Assembly (NCBI GenBank): GCA_023548195.1
Contig: JAJHZJ010000414.1
Location: 544,501-608,500, forward strand
Length of the DNA stretch: 64,000 nt
Direction of reading: 5' to 3'
From: Bettongia penicillata ogilbyi
Taxonomy: Eukaryota; Chordata; Mammalia; Diprotodontia; Potoroidae
Positions 54,057-64,000 of this stretch are shown here, piece after piece. The notes beneath the pieces are model-generated. The model ran no database searches. It saw only the letters and a list, made by a program, of their open reading frames with translations, and was not told where the DNA came from. Both the position numbers and the translations under genes were made by a program. Within the stretch, counting starts at the first letter, position 1, and the number at the start of each line of letters is the position of its first letter.

Positions 54057-54418
54057 GTAATACAGACATTCTTTCTCTTGTTTGCTTGATTGGTTGATCT
54101 CAGATGATTAAACAAAAATAATATAAGTGGAGAATAATGAAAAATGAAATCATAATCAACTTTCGATTTAATGAACTCATTTCATGAGTTCTTGTGCAAA
54201 TTGTCTTGTTAGAGTACTCTTCCTCCCCCCTCCATTCTCAGTCCCTCTTTAGTATCCTCCTGGGCTGCCCTATCCCTTGCTATCAGTCAATCTACAAAAT
54301 GCTATTTTTTTGTAAGCCTGAGGCAACCATCATTAAATGAACCTGCCTCTCATGGCACTGTTCCTTCTACAGAATGGGTCCTGAAGCCACAATGAAGCCA
54401 ATAATAGGAACAAGAATA
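54057..54418. other. MYLK intron, nothing recognised
   Basis: Unnamed sequence downstream of the catalytic-loop exon. Confidence 0.4.
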
Positions 54419-54419
54419 T

Positions 54420-54965
54420 TGATGATAATTAGTTAACATTGATTATGTCCCTACCATGTGCCAGACATTGTGATAAGTACTGGTTATGCAAAAAGAAGCA
54501 AAAGGCATCCCTCTCCTCAAGGAACTTGTAGTGTAATGGGGGATAAATGTTTACAAAGAAAGCCATAGGTGAGATATATATCTACACATATATGTTATAT
54601 TAACCATTATATATTAGCCAGTTATATGTTATAGGAAATAATTAACAGAGAAAGGCATTAGAATTAAGAGGGGTTGAGGAAGCTTCCCATAGAAGTTGAG
54701 ATTTAAAAGGAAACCAGGGAGATGAGTAGTTAGGAGCAGGAGAGAAAGAACATTCCTGGCATGAGGGATAACCAGAGAAAATGCCTGCAGCTGAGAGATG
54801 GAGTGTCTTTTTCATGGAACAGCCAGGAGGCCAGGGTCACTGGATTGAAGAGTGTGTGTTGGAAAATTGGAAATATAGGGAGTGGGATGGCATTGAATGC
54901 CATGTAGAGCATTTTGTATTTGGTCCTGGAGGTAACAGGAAGCCATGATAGCAAAATAATAGTTA
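54420..54965 (-). repeat. L2-type LINE, well preserved
   Basis: 'tccctaccatgtgccagaca', 'cctctcctcaaggaacttgt', 'gaattaagaggggttgagga', 'gaacattcctggcatgaggg', 'tttggtcctggaggtaacag' form an unbroken reverse match of about 540 bp. Confidence 0.7.
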
Positions 54966-55192
54966 ATAATAATAAACATTTAATGTTTAAATAACCCTTT
55001 ACATATGTCATCTCCTTTGATCCAAACAATAATAGCCCTTTGAGTTTGGTGCTGTTATTAGCCCCCATTTTACAGATGAGGAAACTGAGTCAAACAAAGG
55101 TTAAGTGACTTGCCCAAGGTCCCACAGCTAATAAGTGTCAAAGGCAGGATCTGAACTCAGGTTTTTCTGACTCTAAATCCAGCACTGTATTA
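54966..55192 (-). repeat. MIR/CORE-SINE
   Basis: 'ttttacagatgaggaaactg', 'gtgacttgcccaaggtccca', 'ggatctgaactcaggttttt'. Confidence 0.7.
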
Positions 55193-55194
55193 AT

Positions 55195-55470
55195 GTTATT
55201 GTTTACCTTTCAGAGTTGTTGTGAGTATTAACTGAGCTAATGCTTGGGGGCAAAAGGGACACAGCATAGTGCTTGGCACATAGTAGGCACTACATATAAT
55301 ATATATAATATATTATAATATGATATTATATTAGTAATTATATAATATAATAATGATATGGTAATATTATTATTAACTACTTTGCATGGTTGTTGTGAGA
55401 ATCAAATGAGATGATGTTAGGTGGGGAAAACAGCACTTAGCACAGTGTCTGTCACATAGTAGGGGCTGTG
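55195..55470 (+). repeat. CORE-SINE ends and A/T-rich repeat
   Basis: Two sense SINE-end pieces ('gttgttgtgagtattaactg', 'gttgttgtgagaatcaaatg') surround an AT-rich run at 55288-55372. Confidence 0.5.
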
Positions 55471-55574
55471 TAAATTATCCTTCCCTTCCTCTTGTGAAGA
55501 AGTCTGAGTTTGTCTTCTGCATCCCTGGCCTTCTCTTTCTGAGAGTTCTGTCTCTACTGCCTCACCACAAGGGA

Positions 55575-55800
55575 AAGCTAGTATAGCACAAAGACTGTGG
55601 ACATGAAGTCAGGAAGACCTCAGCTCCAACCTGCTTCACATGCTCTCAGCTTTGATTTCCTCTTCCCTAAAATGGAGATATTATAATAGCACCTGCTCTC
55701 AGGGCACTATTGTGGGGCCTAAATGAGATAATGTATAAAAGAAATTATATAGACCTTTAAACACTATATAAATGCAGGCTATTTTTATTACAGACTTTGT
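55575..55800 (+). repeat. CORE-SINE, sense
   Basis: 'catgaagtcaggaagacctc', 'tgatttcctcttccctaaaa', 'ctaaatgagataatgtataa', 'acactatataaatgcaggct'. Confidence 0.6.
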
Positions 55801-56279
55801 TTCTCAGTCTGTTTCTCAGTCATTATATACCTTTGTATGCATTTAAGTCAATCAGAAATATTTATATTTAAGACTTATATATATCCTAAAGTGAAAGATT
55901 TTGCCCCATTATATGAATCGTAGGTATCAGGGAGCCTATGAAAACGGTGTTTGCGTGGGGCACTGGGCCTTCATGGCACCTCTGATATCATACCAGTGTG
56001 TTTGCTGATTCTAATTATCCTCTCCCCTACCATTTTATTTTTTCTATTAAACCAACATTTATTGAGTATACGCTATATTGACAACATGTGAGTGATAGAG
56101 AGATGAGTAAACAAAGTCGTCAGTATTCTCCATTTTTGATAATGTCTTTACCTTCCACTTTCTACAAAGCTTTCCCCAGAGCTATATAACAAAGAGGCCA
56201 AGAACCTTGGAGTAAATTTCTCTTTTTTTTCCTTCTGTGAGACATTACTGAAGAAGGGATCCTAGGATCACAGAATTAT
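55801..56279. other. MYLK intron, nothing recognised
   Basis: Possible antisense L2 end at 56050-56110 ('accaacatttattgagtata'); the rest is unnamed. Confidence 0.4.
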
Positions 56280-56575
56280 TTTTAAATAACATTTTATTTT
56301 TCCCCAGTTACATGTAGAGTCAATTTTCAACATCCAATTTAAAAAAAATTTGAGCTCCAAATTTTTTCTCTCCATTTCCCCACCCCTTGAGATGGTTTAG
56401 CATTTTGACATAGGTTATACATGTTCAGTCATGCAAAACATTACCTTGTTAGTCATGTTGTGAAAGAAGACACAGACTCAATGTTGAAAAAAAAGCAAAA
56501 AAATGAAAAATAATATGCTTCGCTCTGCATTCAGACTCTATCAGTTCCTTCTCTGGAGAACATGTTGTTATTGAC
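56280..56575 (-). repeat. L1-type LINE 3' UTR fragment
   Basis: 'aacattttatttttccccag', 'gacataggttatacatgttc', 'ttagtcatgttgtgaaagaa', 'cattcagactctatcagttc' parallel 12990-13270 closely. Confidence 0.6.
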
Positions 56576-56965
56576 GTAGAGTGACCTTAGAAGCCATCTA
56601 GACCAAAGGTGGCCCAGCGTGGCCTACAACACTCCCAAGTGTTACCTGGACCAGATTAAAATATAATTGGGAAATATTTAATAAAACAAATTAAAAGTTT
56701 TTAAAAACCTACATAATGCTGGCATGTTGTTTTCCAAGTCAATCTGCAACCCCCTTGAATCCTTATGTACATTTTAGAGGCTCTATTTCTATTTGAATTT
56801 GACATCACAGATCTAGACTAAGTACTTCATTGTACAGAGGAGGAAACAAAGACCTGGAGAGGTAAAGTGACACCCCAAGGGTTACACAACTACAGAGTCA
56901 AGATCTGAACCCGGGTCCTCTGATTCCAAATCCAGGGCTTTTTCTCAGATGCACCATCCTATTTC
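56576..56965 (-). repeat. CORE-SINE split by a hAT element
   Basis: The left part ends 'gaccttagaagccatctaga' and the right part starts 'atctagactaagtacttcat', with 'gaggaggaaacaaagacctg' and 'gatctgaacccgggtcctct'. The split is at 56604-56810. Confidence 0.65.
56604..56810. mobile_element. hAT-type non-autonomous element with 8-bp duplication
   Basis: Bracketed by the exact octamer 'atctagac' (56596-56603 and 56811-56818), the hallmark of hAT transposition. Internal blocks 'caacactcccaagtgttacc', 'gattaaaatataattgggaa' and 'aagtcaatctgcaaccccct' match 12803 and 49010. Confidence 0.8.
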
Positions 56966-57097
56966 TAAGCTGAAAGGTAGGCCAGAACCTGGAGAAAAGA
57001 AGGAAAGATACAGGCATGCTAATATTTATGTGGATAATTCTCTATATTGTTAGATACTAGATAATGAAGAATTAACTCTAAAAAGGACCCTTTTGGG

Positions 57098-57325
57098 GGC
57101 AGCTACATGGTGCAGTAGATAGAGAACAAGGGCTAAAGTCAGGAAGACTCACCTTCCTAGGTTCAAATCTGACTTACTAGCTATGTGACCCTGGACAAGT
57201 CATTTATCTCTGTTTGCCTCCGTTTCCTCATCTGTAAGATGAGCTGAAGAAAGAAATGGTAAACCAGTATCTTTGCTGTGAAAACCCCAAATAAGGTCAC
57301 CAAGAATTGGACACAACTGACCAAG
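57098..57325 (+). repeat. Marsupial tRNA-headed SINE, sense
   Basis: 'gggggcagctacatggtgca', 'gctatgtgaccctggacaag', 'cctccgtttcctcatctgta', 'caccaagaattggacacaac'. Confidence 0.8.
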
Positions 57326-57990
57326 AACAAAGAACCCTTTTTATAGAAAGAATTTGAAATTATGAGAGAAATTAAGAGACTTGATAATAAAACTGTAGGG
57401 GAGCCAAGCCAGCAGCTATTTCGTAGGATCTTAGAGCTAAAGAGACCCCAGAGGCCAGCTAATCAGAACTCTTCACTTTGAAGATGTGCTTTTCTCTCTG
57501 TTCAAAGAGAAAAATCCTTACTAGGAGCTCCCTAACATCAAGGAAATTAGAGTTTCAAAACTAAACAAAAAAAGGGAATAAAATCCAGGATTTTTTACAG
57601 ATAACATCTATGAAAGTAGGAGTTAAATTAGATTTCTAGATCCCTTCCAGCTTTTAGGAGTTTATAATTCTCTATTCTCAGCCCCATAAAAACACCTTCA
57701 TTTATGAGAAAGTTACAGTAGAAGTGCTAATGGCAGTGACCTAAAAACTTAGGCAATATTTCGGTTAATAGCCCTCCTGGTTCTACAAGCTGTTAGCATC
57801 AAGATCAAGAGAATTGAGGCAGAAATCACTTTCTGAGAAAGCATATTGTATAAAGTAATTCAGGAATGGCAGGTACAACTTTTCATTGTGTTTATCTGAG
57901 ACCTGGAGAATTAATTAATTTAAACCTGGAACAGAGGCTTAAACTGAAAGAAGAAGAATTTAAAGGTGTGTTGAGTAATAATAGCTAACA
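57326..57990. other. Intron; repeat-poor stretch
   Basis: A CORE-SINE piece is possible at 57425-57680. From about 57690 to 57960 no repeat is seen; it has 'gttaatagccctcctggttc', 'ttcaggaatggcaggtacaa' (a TEAD-like GGAATG) and 'gaattaattaatttaaacct'. Confidence 0.3.
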
Positions 57991-58175
57991 TTGACACCTT
58001 GTTTTTAGATTTTCAGAGTGCCTTTGAGGTAGGCTATTGTTATCCTCATTTTATAGATGAGGAAACTGAGGCAGAGTATGGTTACAGCCAGTCAGTGTCT
58101 GAGGTCAGATTTAAACTCAGGTCTTTCTGCCTCTGGGTCCACTTTTCCACCCACTGAGTCACCTAGCTGCTTAGA
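57991..58175 (-). repeat. MIR/CORE-SINE
   Basis: 'tttgaggtaggctattgtta', 'tatagatgaggaaactgagg', 'cacccactgagtcacctagc'. Confidence 0.7.
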
Positions 58176-58519
58176 AAGATCTTCCCAGCAGTGAGATATT
58201 AAAAGAGATGAGCCAGGCTTCTTCCCTTCTACTTTTCCAACAGCTTTTGTGATCCTGCCCACAACAGGCCATCTTCCTTTACTTATCAGGAGAGGTTGGC
58301 AATTCCCGCAATGTGCACCTCTTCTGCTTCCTGAGTATCCTAACCTTTGTGCTGTCATTTTACATAAACAATTATCTTCATTTCTGCATTTATTCATTAA
58401 TTTAAAATGTACCATAGTGAAAACAGAAAGAATATATAAATAAACAGATGAGAAGGACAGTTTTGAAAGCTACAGGTTTAACTTGTAAATTATTTTTTTA
58501 TTTGGGTTTTATTTTTGCT

Positions 58520-58655
58520 TTTTTGCAAAGTAATTAGAGTTAAGTGACTTGCCCAGGGTCACACAGCTAGTAAGTGTCAGAGGCCAAATTTGAACTCAGG
58601 TCCTCTTCTCTCCTGGGCCAATGCTGTATCTACTTCACCACCTAGCCACCCCTTA
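58520..58655 (-). repeat. SINE 5' part, antisense
   Basis: 'gttaagtgacttgcccaggg', 'gccaaatttgaactcaggtc', 'ttcaccacctagccacccc'. Confidence 0.7.
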
Positions 58656-58794
58656 ACTTAGAGATTTTAAAGGAAAAGAAAACTGTATGTAACGAAGATC
58701 TGCACTTCTGCATACAATTCAGTTTTTTTTTTCCTGTTCTACCATGCATGTGGAAAGACCCATTTATTTGGTGTTTGAAAGACATTTACATGTC

Positions 58795-59012
58795 CTAGTA
58801 CATAGAGTGTTGGACTTGGGAGTCAGAAAAACTTGAATTCAAAATATGCCTAAGATATTTACTAGCTGTGTGACCCTGGGTAAATCACTTAACTGCTCTC
58901 AGCCCCAGTTTCCTCATCTGCCAAATGAGAGTAATAGCAGCACCTATCTCAGGTGAGTATTGTTGTGAGTATAAAATGAGATAATACGTGGAAAGTTGTT
59001 TTGCAAACTTTA
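58795..59012 (+). repeat. CORE-SINE, sense
   Basis: 'gtgttggacttgggagtcag', 'gctgtgtgaccctgggtaaa', 'gtttcctcatctgccaaatg', 'gttttgcaaactttaat'. Confidence 0.7.
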
Positions 59013-59017
59013 ATTTT

Positions 59018-59235
59018 GTTGTTTTTAAGTCAGATTAGTTGTGTCAAACTCTTCATGACCCCATTTTTATGGCATTTTCTTGGCAAAGATACTAGTTTGC
59101 CATTTCCTTCAAACAGTGGTTAAGTGACTTGCCCAAGGTCACACAGCTAGTAAGTATCTGAGGCATGATTTTAACTCAGGTCTTCCTGACTCCAGGCCCA
59201 GCACTCTATCCATGGAACTACCTAGATGTCCCCAA
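59018..59235 (-). repeat. Marsupial tRNA-headed SINE
   Basis: 'caaactcttcatgaccccat', 'gtgacttgcccaaggtcaca', 'gcactctatccatggaacta'. The CORE centre is deleted. Confidence 0.7.
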
Positions 59236-59484
59236 ACTTTGAAACACTATGTAAATTCTAGCCATAAATTGTTAATTATAGTTGTAATTAACAATACTAA
59301 TTCTTATTAAGTTCAGGATAAAAATAGTTTTAAAATATAAAGTATACTCTCAATATGTTTGTTTTTCACTATCCATCTCCTACTGAAAGTCCCTTACAGG
59401 TAAGGTTCATGTCTGTGTTACTCTCTTTATGGTACCCCATGCAGTTCATTAATATCAAAGTTTAATTCTTATTCCTGAGAATAA

Positions 59485-59646
<162 letters not shown>

Positions 59647-59829
59647 TAAGTCCTATGTACGGTCAGGGGTGGGATGGTTGGGCAAGTACAAGATTTCTGA
59701 AAGTCTTAAACATGAGTAATCATCACAGTTTAAAGTTGATATAGATATTAGCTACTCAAGGAGCCAGCCCTAGATAAGGTCCTCTGAAACATGGAGACTC
59801 AATGCCCAATACCATTTCAATGAAACCAG

Positions 59830-60068
59830 GACCAGAAATTTAGAGTTAGCTAGGACCTTAAAGTTCTTCTAGTCCAGCCCCCGCATTGGTCGACAAGCAT
59901 TCATTATATGTTAACTATGTATGTCAAGTGCTGCTAGCTCTAATTTTACAGATAACATAACTGAGAAATTAAATTCACATGGGTACTTAGTAGATGGCAA
60001 AACATGAGCTAGCTTACTCATCCTCAGGTCCTCTGACTCCAAATCTAGAGTACAATCCACTAGACCAA
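59830..60068 (-). repeat. MIR/CORE-SINE with L2 scrap
   Basis: 'gttagctaggaccttaaagt', 'attttacagataacataact', 'cctcaggtcctctgactcca', interrupted by an L2-like 'gacaagcattcattatatgt'. Confidence 0.5.
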
Positions 60069-60415
60069 TGAAGAAGACACAGAAGAAAGATTGAGGGTGT
60101 GAAGGGGAAGGAGGCCAGGGAAGATCCTGGTTTGAATTAGTCTGCTTTGAGTATGATCCAATTGAATGGCACCTAGAATTATGAGTTAAATCTTTTTAAC
60201 CAAGGTCAGATCATCAGAGATAAATTCCATTCTTTGTAGACAGATTATAGTGACAACCTTGGTCCACTTTCTCATTTTAATGGAACCTTTGTACCATTGA
60301 TCATAAAGGATCTCAGTGGGAAAATGTGAGTAGCTTGGGGTAATGTATTTCCCACTCCTAGAAGGAAAGAAAAAACTTAAAACATATATCATAAGGAGTT
60401 AAGAGCATGATAGGT
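60069..60415. other. MYLK intron, nothing recognised
   Basis: Unnamed sequence; no exon continuing the kinase domain. Confidence 0.4.
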
Positions 60416-60419
60416 TTGC

Positions 60420-60610
60420 TTTTAAATCATATTTATTTCTGAACATTTCTCTCCTCTTCTACATAGCAAGCCTTCCTTCGTGGCAATTTTTTTTTAATTC
60501 AGCAAAACCTACTAACATATTGACTATGTCTAGCTGTATTTGCAACATTCCACACCCATGGTCCCCTAGCTCTTCAAGGAAAGGAAGGAAGTAATTTTCC
60601 AAGAGCTGCT
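60420..60610 (-). repeat. LINE 3'-UTR family Y, copy 3 of 4
   Basis: 'catatttatttctgaacatt', 'tacatagcaagccttccttc', 'attcagcaaaacctactaac', 'caacattccacacccatggt'. Confidence 0.5.
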
Positions 60611-61555
60611 TCTTTGTGTATAACTGATAGCACATTGTTCTCCTGAGGGTGTTTCTCATCTGTGTTTCCAATGTCCTGTTGCAGCACCCAGCAGAGAGCC
60701 ATATGAAAGGAAGTATCAGTTAGTAAAAACTCTCTATGATGAGAAAGTGGAAGTTCAGAGTAAGTGTCTTCAGTGGCAGGAGTCAGACAACAGGAAACAG
60801 TGAAATAATTCAAATAGAAAGATGTGAGATACAAATAGCATGCAATGAGAGAAAATAGAAGACACTTTTTTAGAAGGCAGGCGCTCCTTGGGATGGACCA
60901 GAAATTCAGAATTCCCATTTCAGAGAGGTTTCATTGATTTATTCTCTAGTTATAAATTTGGAAATTCAAGTCAATTTATCAAATGTTTCTTGAAGACTTA
61001 ATAGGCCTAGAAGTCACCTAAAATTCTGGCAATTTGTATTTGAAACAGCTTCTCCAGATACCCATAGAGTTCCTTTACTGTGATATTGTGGCACTGTGAT
61101 ACCGCAGTACTGTGGCACTGTGGAATGAATTCTATATTGAGAGTCAGAATACCTAGATACAGTCCTCTACTCTGCCACTTACTTCCTGTGTGACCTGCAG
61201 ACCTTAATTTCTTCATTTTTAAAATGAAAAAGTTGGATGAGATAACCCTCCAAGGCTCCTTGTACCTCTAAAATCTTTGATTCATCCTTTCATGCAAAAA
61301 TACAACTCTTTATTAAGACAACCAGATATAAACACCAGTTACAAATCTAAATATTATTCTCTTTAATATGGGACACATAGTTAAAGCAAAATATAAAGAA
61401 ATGTCACCCCCTAGGTACAACTAAATGCCTTTTCCTCTAATCATAACAGTTATTTATCACAGTTATTAGTCCTATCTTTTGTCTAGTGAGTAGAGTACTT
61501 CCTCCCCTTCAACTCATCTCAACTTGGAACCCAAATCTTGCTAGTAAATGTTTCT
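60611..61555. other. MYLK intron with SINE scrap
   Basis: A sense CORE-SINE piece is at about 61125-61280 ('cttcctgtgtgacctgcaga', 'gatgagataaccctccaagg'). 61085-61120 has a small tandem of 'actgtggcactgtg'. The rest is unnamed. Confidence 0.4.
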
Positions 61556-61557
61556 GA

Positions 61558-62227
61558 TGTGGTTTGAAGTTCAGGGACCACCCCCCTGCCAAAGACCAGA
61601 GTACTGGACAGGGCCCTCTGGAATGAATTCATGGACTCAAGCATTCTTTAAGTCAAGGTGGTAAAGGTTTATTTTAATACCAATATGGTGGGCAGAGCTC
61701 CTTAAGGAACTTGCAACTTAACAGGAATGATACTAAAGTTTATATAGGAAAAGTAGTGGATTATCTGACAGATGTGCTAATTAGTTGATAACTTACAACC
61801 TCAGTCATGAGCCATTCACTACTGGAAACCAGGGCAAGGGTTTTCTCAGGGGTGTATTTTTGGTCTGTTCTGTCTGTAGTAAGATAGCTTTGAGTTGATG
61901 TCTATAGCTTGACCTCTGGATTGAATATGATAACCTTGGGAATCAATACATGATAATTCTCTGGTTATTAGATAGTCCAGTTTTTACAAGAGAATTTCCT
62001 CAGAGGTCAGCTTGTTCTTGTGATGGGGGAAAATAGTTTGTTTTACTGGGGCTCACTCAGGAGTGATTATGGGGAAAGGTATTTTATCTTACTGGAGTCC
62101 ACTCATGAGTAATTGCTAGGCACAGTGTCCTTGGGCTGGGGAGAAAAGTGTCAGGGAGAGTGTTCTGAAGCTAAGGAGAAATGGGATCTTGGAACTGGGG
62201 TCCAAGCACAAGCACCCAAGCACCCCA
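61558..62227 (-). mobile_element. Probable solo LTR of an endogenous retrovirus
   Basis: A 670-bp unit starting TG and ending CA on the + strand. On the minus strand it ends with a polyadenylation-type AATAAA (complement at about 61669-61674) about 110 bases before its 3' end, as an R-U5 would. It contains no coding sequence. No convincing 4-6-bp target duplication was found, so the exact ends are uncertain. Confidence 0.4.
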
Positions 62228-62344
62228 TCTTTCCCAGTATTGGTTGTTTCAGTCAGTTTTGCATCATAAGTTAAAGATAGTTCTCTTCATCTGCCTGAAG
62301 CTTCCCACCAGTCTTTGATTGTCTAGCTAGAGAGACCTGACTGC

Positions 62345-62560
62345 ATTCAGCAAAGGCTAACTAAATGGCACAAAGGATAAACTGCTACTGGTCCTGCAGT
62401 CCAGAAGCCCAGGGTTCAACTCCAGCCTCAAAGGCTGTGGGACCCTGGGCAAGTCACCTAACCAGTTTCTTCACCTGCAAAATGGGGATAGGGTTGTTGG
62501 AAGGACAAAGTGAGATAATATTTGTAAAGCTCTGTATAAATGCTAGCTATTATTATTCCA
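62345..62560 (+). repeat. CORE-SINE, sense
   Basis: 'cagggttcaactccagcctc', 'gtgggaccctgggcaagtca', 'cttcacctgcaaaatgggga', 'ataaatgctagctattatta'. Confidence 0.75.
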
Positions 62561-62579
62561 AAAAATCAGAGAAAAGTTA

Positions 62580-63165
62580 TCTTCTTAGCACTCCAAGTTG
62601 ATTTTTTGAATGCTGCATTCCTTGGATAGAATACTAAAGAGAGGGAGGGGGATAATACCCTATGGCCCATCTCAGCATTTGTTTCCATGAAACTCATTTT
62701 TTGGTCAGAAGGGAATTTCTCAACTACCTGACTAATTTTCTCCAAGGGCCTCCTCTCCCTCCTGATCTACATCCATCAGACAACAGAATCAGATCAAGTA
62801 TAAACTTGTTTCTGTCATACAGAGCTTCTTTCTTTTAAAAGAAAGTCATAAATCCAAGATGATTGGAATATAATTTTCAAAAACACATTAAAACAGATTA
62901 AATGCCTTTTTAAAGCACTTTTAAACAAAGAGGGAAACTGGTCTCTCTGCTGACTTCAGGCCTGCCTGAGGCTATAGGAAAAAAATGTTCTGGAAGCTGC
63001 TCCCCCTTCTTTAGGTTTGTTAACCCTCTCCTACCCTTGTTATTAGCATTTTTAAGTGCCTCAAGGTGGTTTCTGAGATCTAACTGACAGTGAACAGACA
63101 GAAACCCCTAAGAATAGGTTCCTTAAGTCTCTTCACAGAATCTCCCACCTTTCTCTCAGGAGATT
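62580..63165. other. Repeat-free island with an 18-bp palindrome
   Basis: No repeat recognised over nearly 600 bp. A perfect palindrome 'ctttcttttaaaagaaag' is at 62828-62845, and A/T-rich motifs follow ('cattaaaacagattaaatgc'). Candidate conserved intronic element. Confidence 0.3.
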
Positions 63166-63169
63166 AGAC

Positions 63170-63450
63170 TTAGTTTTTTAAAATTTTATGATGTCTTTAA
63201 TTTTTATATCATTTTTCATTTCCTCGATGATGAGATATATTTCTTTTCCCACTTGACCCCTAAAGATTCATCCTTGATAACAAAAAGAAAAAAAATTTTA
63301 AAAAGAGGAAAAAAAACTCAGCAAAAGTCAGAACATCTCAAAAAGCCAGCACACCTCTGCAAAGATGAGACAGAAGTGGAAGGGGAGTCGTCATTGATCA
63401 TTTTGTAAAGATAGAGGGGACACAACAAAGGAGTGGTTGCTGTGCTCTTT
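63170..63450 (-). repeat. LINE 3'-UTR family Y, copy 4 of 4
   Basis: 'ttttcatttcctcgatgatg', 'cttgataacaaaaagaaaaa', 'actcagcaaaagtcagaaca', 'cagcacacctctgcaaagat'. Confidence 0.5.
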
Positions 63451-64000
63451 TCCCACCCAATCAAAATGACTTCATTTTGTTTTGTGAGCAGGACAGACCC
63501 ATAGATGAGATAGATCCTACCCTTGCACTGAGTTTTGTCCAGTGGTGCCCAGGAGAAGTGCCTGGACGAGACCAGGGCATTTCAGTCAGATTCAGTTGTA
63601 AGGGAGGCGCCAGTTGAAGTTCCATGCCAAAGGGGTGAGAACCTGAAGGCCTAGCCAAAGACAAGGAAAGCTTTGCGGTTCTGGCAATTAAGATATCTCT
63701 TTGCTGGGATACAGTTCCTAATTAGGAAGAGATGTTTGCAGATTGGGACCTTTCAGCATTCCAAAACAAGAATGTTTGTTTTTCTAAGATCTAGTAGAGG
63801 GTTGTGTGGCTTTCTTAAAAATCATTTCCTTTTTATATCAAAAGGAAGTTTTAAAAAACAAAGGAAAACAAGTGACTGAGGTTAAACCATAAAAGAAATT
63901 AAGACTTTGGTTTCCTTTTGCTTTGCACGAGCAAAATTCCTGCAGCTGCTCTGAAGGGCTTTCTGATGGGTCCAAATGCAGACACACATGTCTGAGTGCT
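63451..64000. other. MYLK intron, nothing recognised
   Basis: No exon, RNA gene or named repeat up to the window end. Confidence 0.45.

Noticed and set aside
53623..54069. 148-codon open frame on -
   Set aside because: Antisense shadow of the MYLK catalytic-loop exon.

Overview
The window looks like a piece of a marsupial nuclear genome. It carries a short, tRNA-headed SINE that I know only from marsupials, next to MIR/CORE-SINE, L2 and L3/CR1 relics, a BovB/RTE fragment, and a full-length ORF1-only LINE ('half-L1'). The species cannot be settled from the sequence; an opossum-like or Australian marsupial both fit.

The only host gene I can support is MYLK (myosin light chain kinase, smooth muscle/non-muscle form) on the + strand. 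Nine consecutive coding exons join in frame with GT-AG borders: 15143-15193 (linker), 17791-17918 and 22465-22618 (one Ig domain split over two exons), 28437-28739 (fibronectin III), 40168-40200 (33-nt acidic microexon), 40341-40434 (linker plus start of kinase), 41586-41789 (N-lobe), 53839-54056 (catalytic loop and DFG) and 59522-59645 (APE region). Together they give 1309 nt, about 436 residues. The part N-terminal to the linker and the rest of the kinase C-lobe, the calmodulin-binding segment and the telokin Ig were not found, so the window is an interior slice of the gene.

Layout: 1-15142 is intron made largely of old repeats; 15-29 kb holds the linker, Ig and Fn3 exons; 29-40 kb is an 11.4-kb intron; 40-42 kb holds three exons close together; 42-54 kb is a 12.0-kb intron with a 2-kb L3, a BovB and the intact half-L1; 54-64 kb holds the last exons seen, then an LTR-like block and unannotated sequence.

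The observations most worth checking are: (1) a 144-bp, 100% identical inverted copy of an L3 segment inserted into a SINE 0.8 kb away, between 12-bp direct repeats; (2) the complete half-L1 (15-bp target duplication, YY1-type 5' end, open 368-codon ORF1) between two kinase exons, in antisense; (3) a perfect CArG box in a GC-rich, repeat-free patch of intron; and (4) a fold-back made of two SINE heads. No prokaryotic feature, CRISPR array, or new multi-gene system is visible. Family names of repeats come from recalled consensus features, not from a database search, and repeat borders are approximate unless a duplication is stated.
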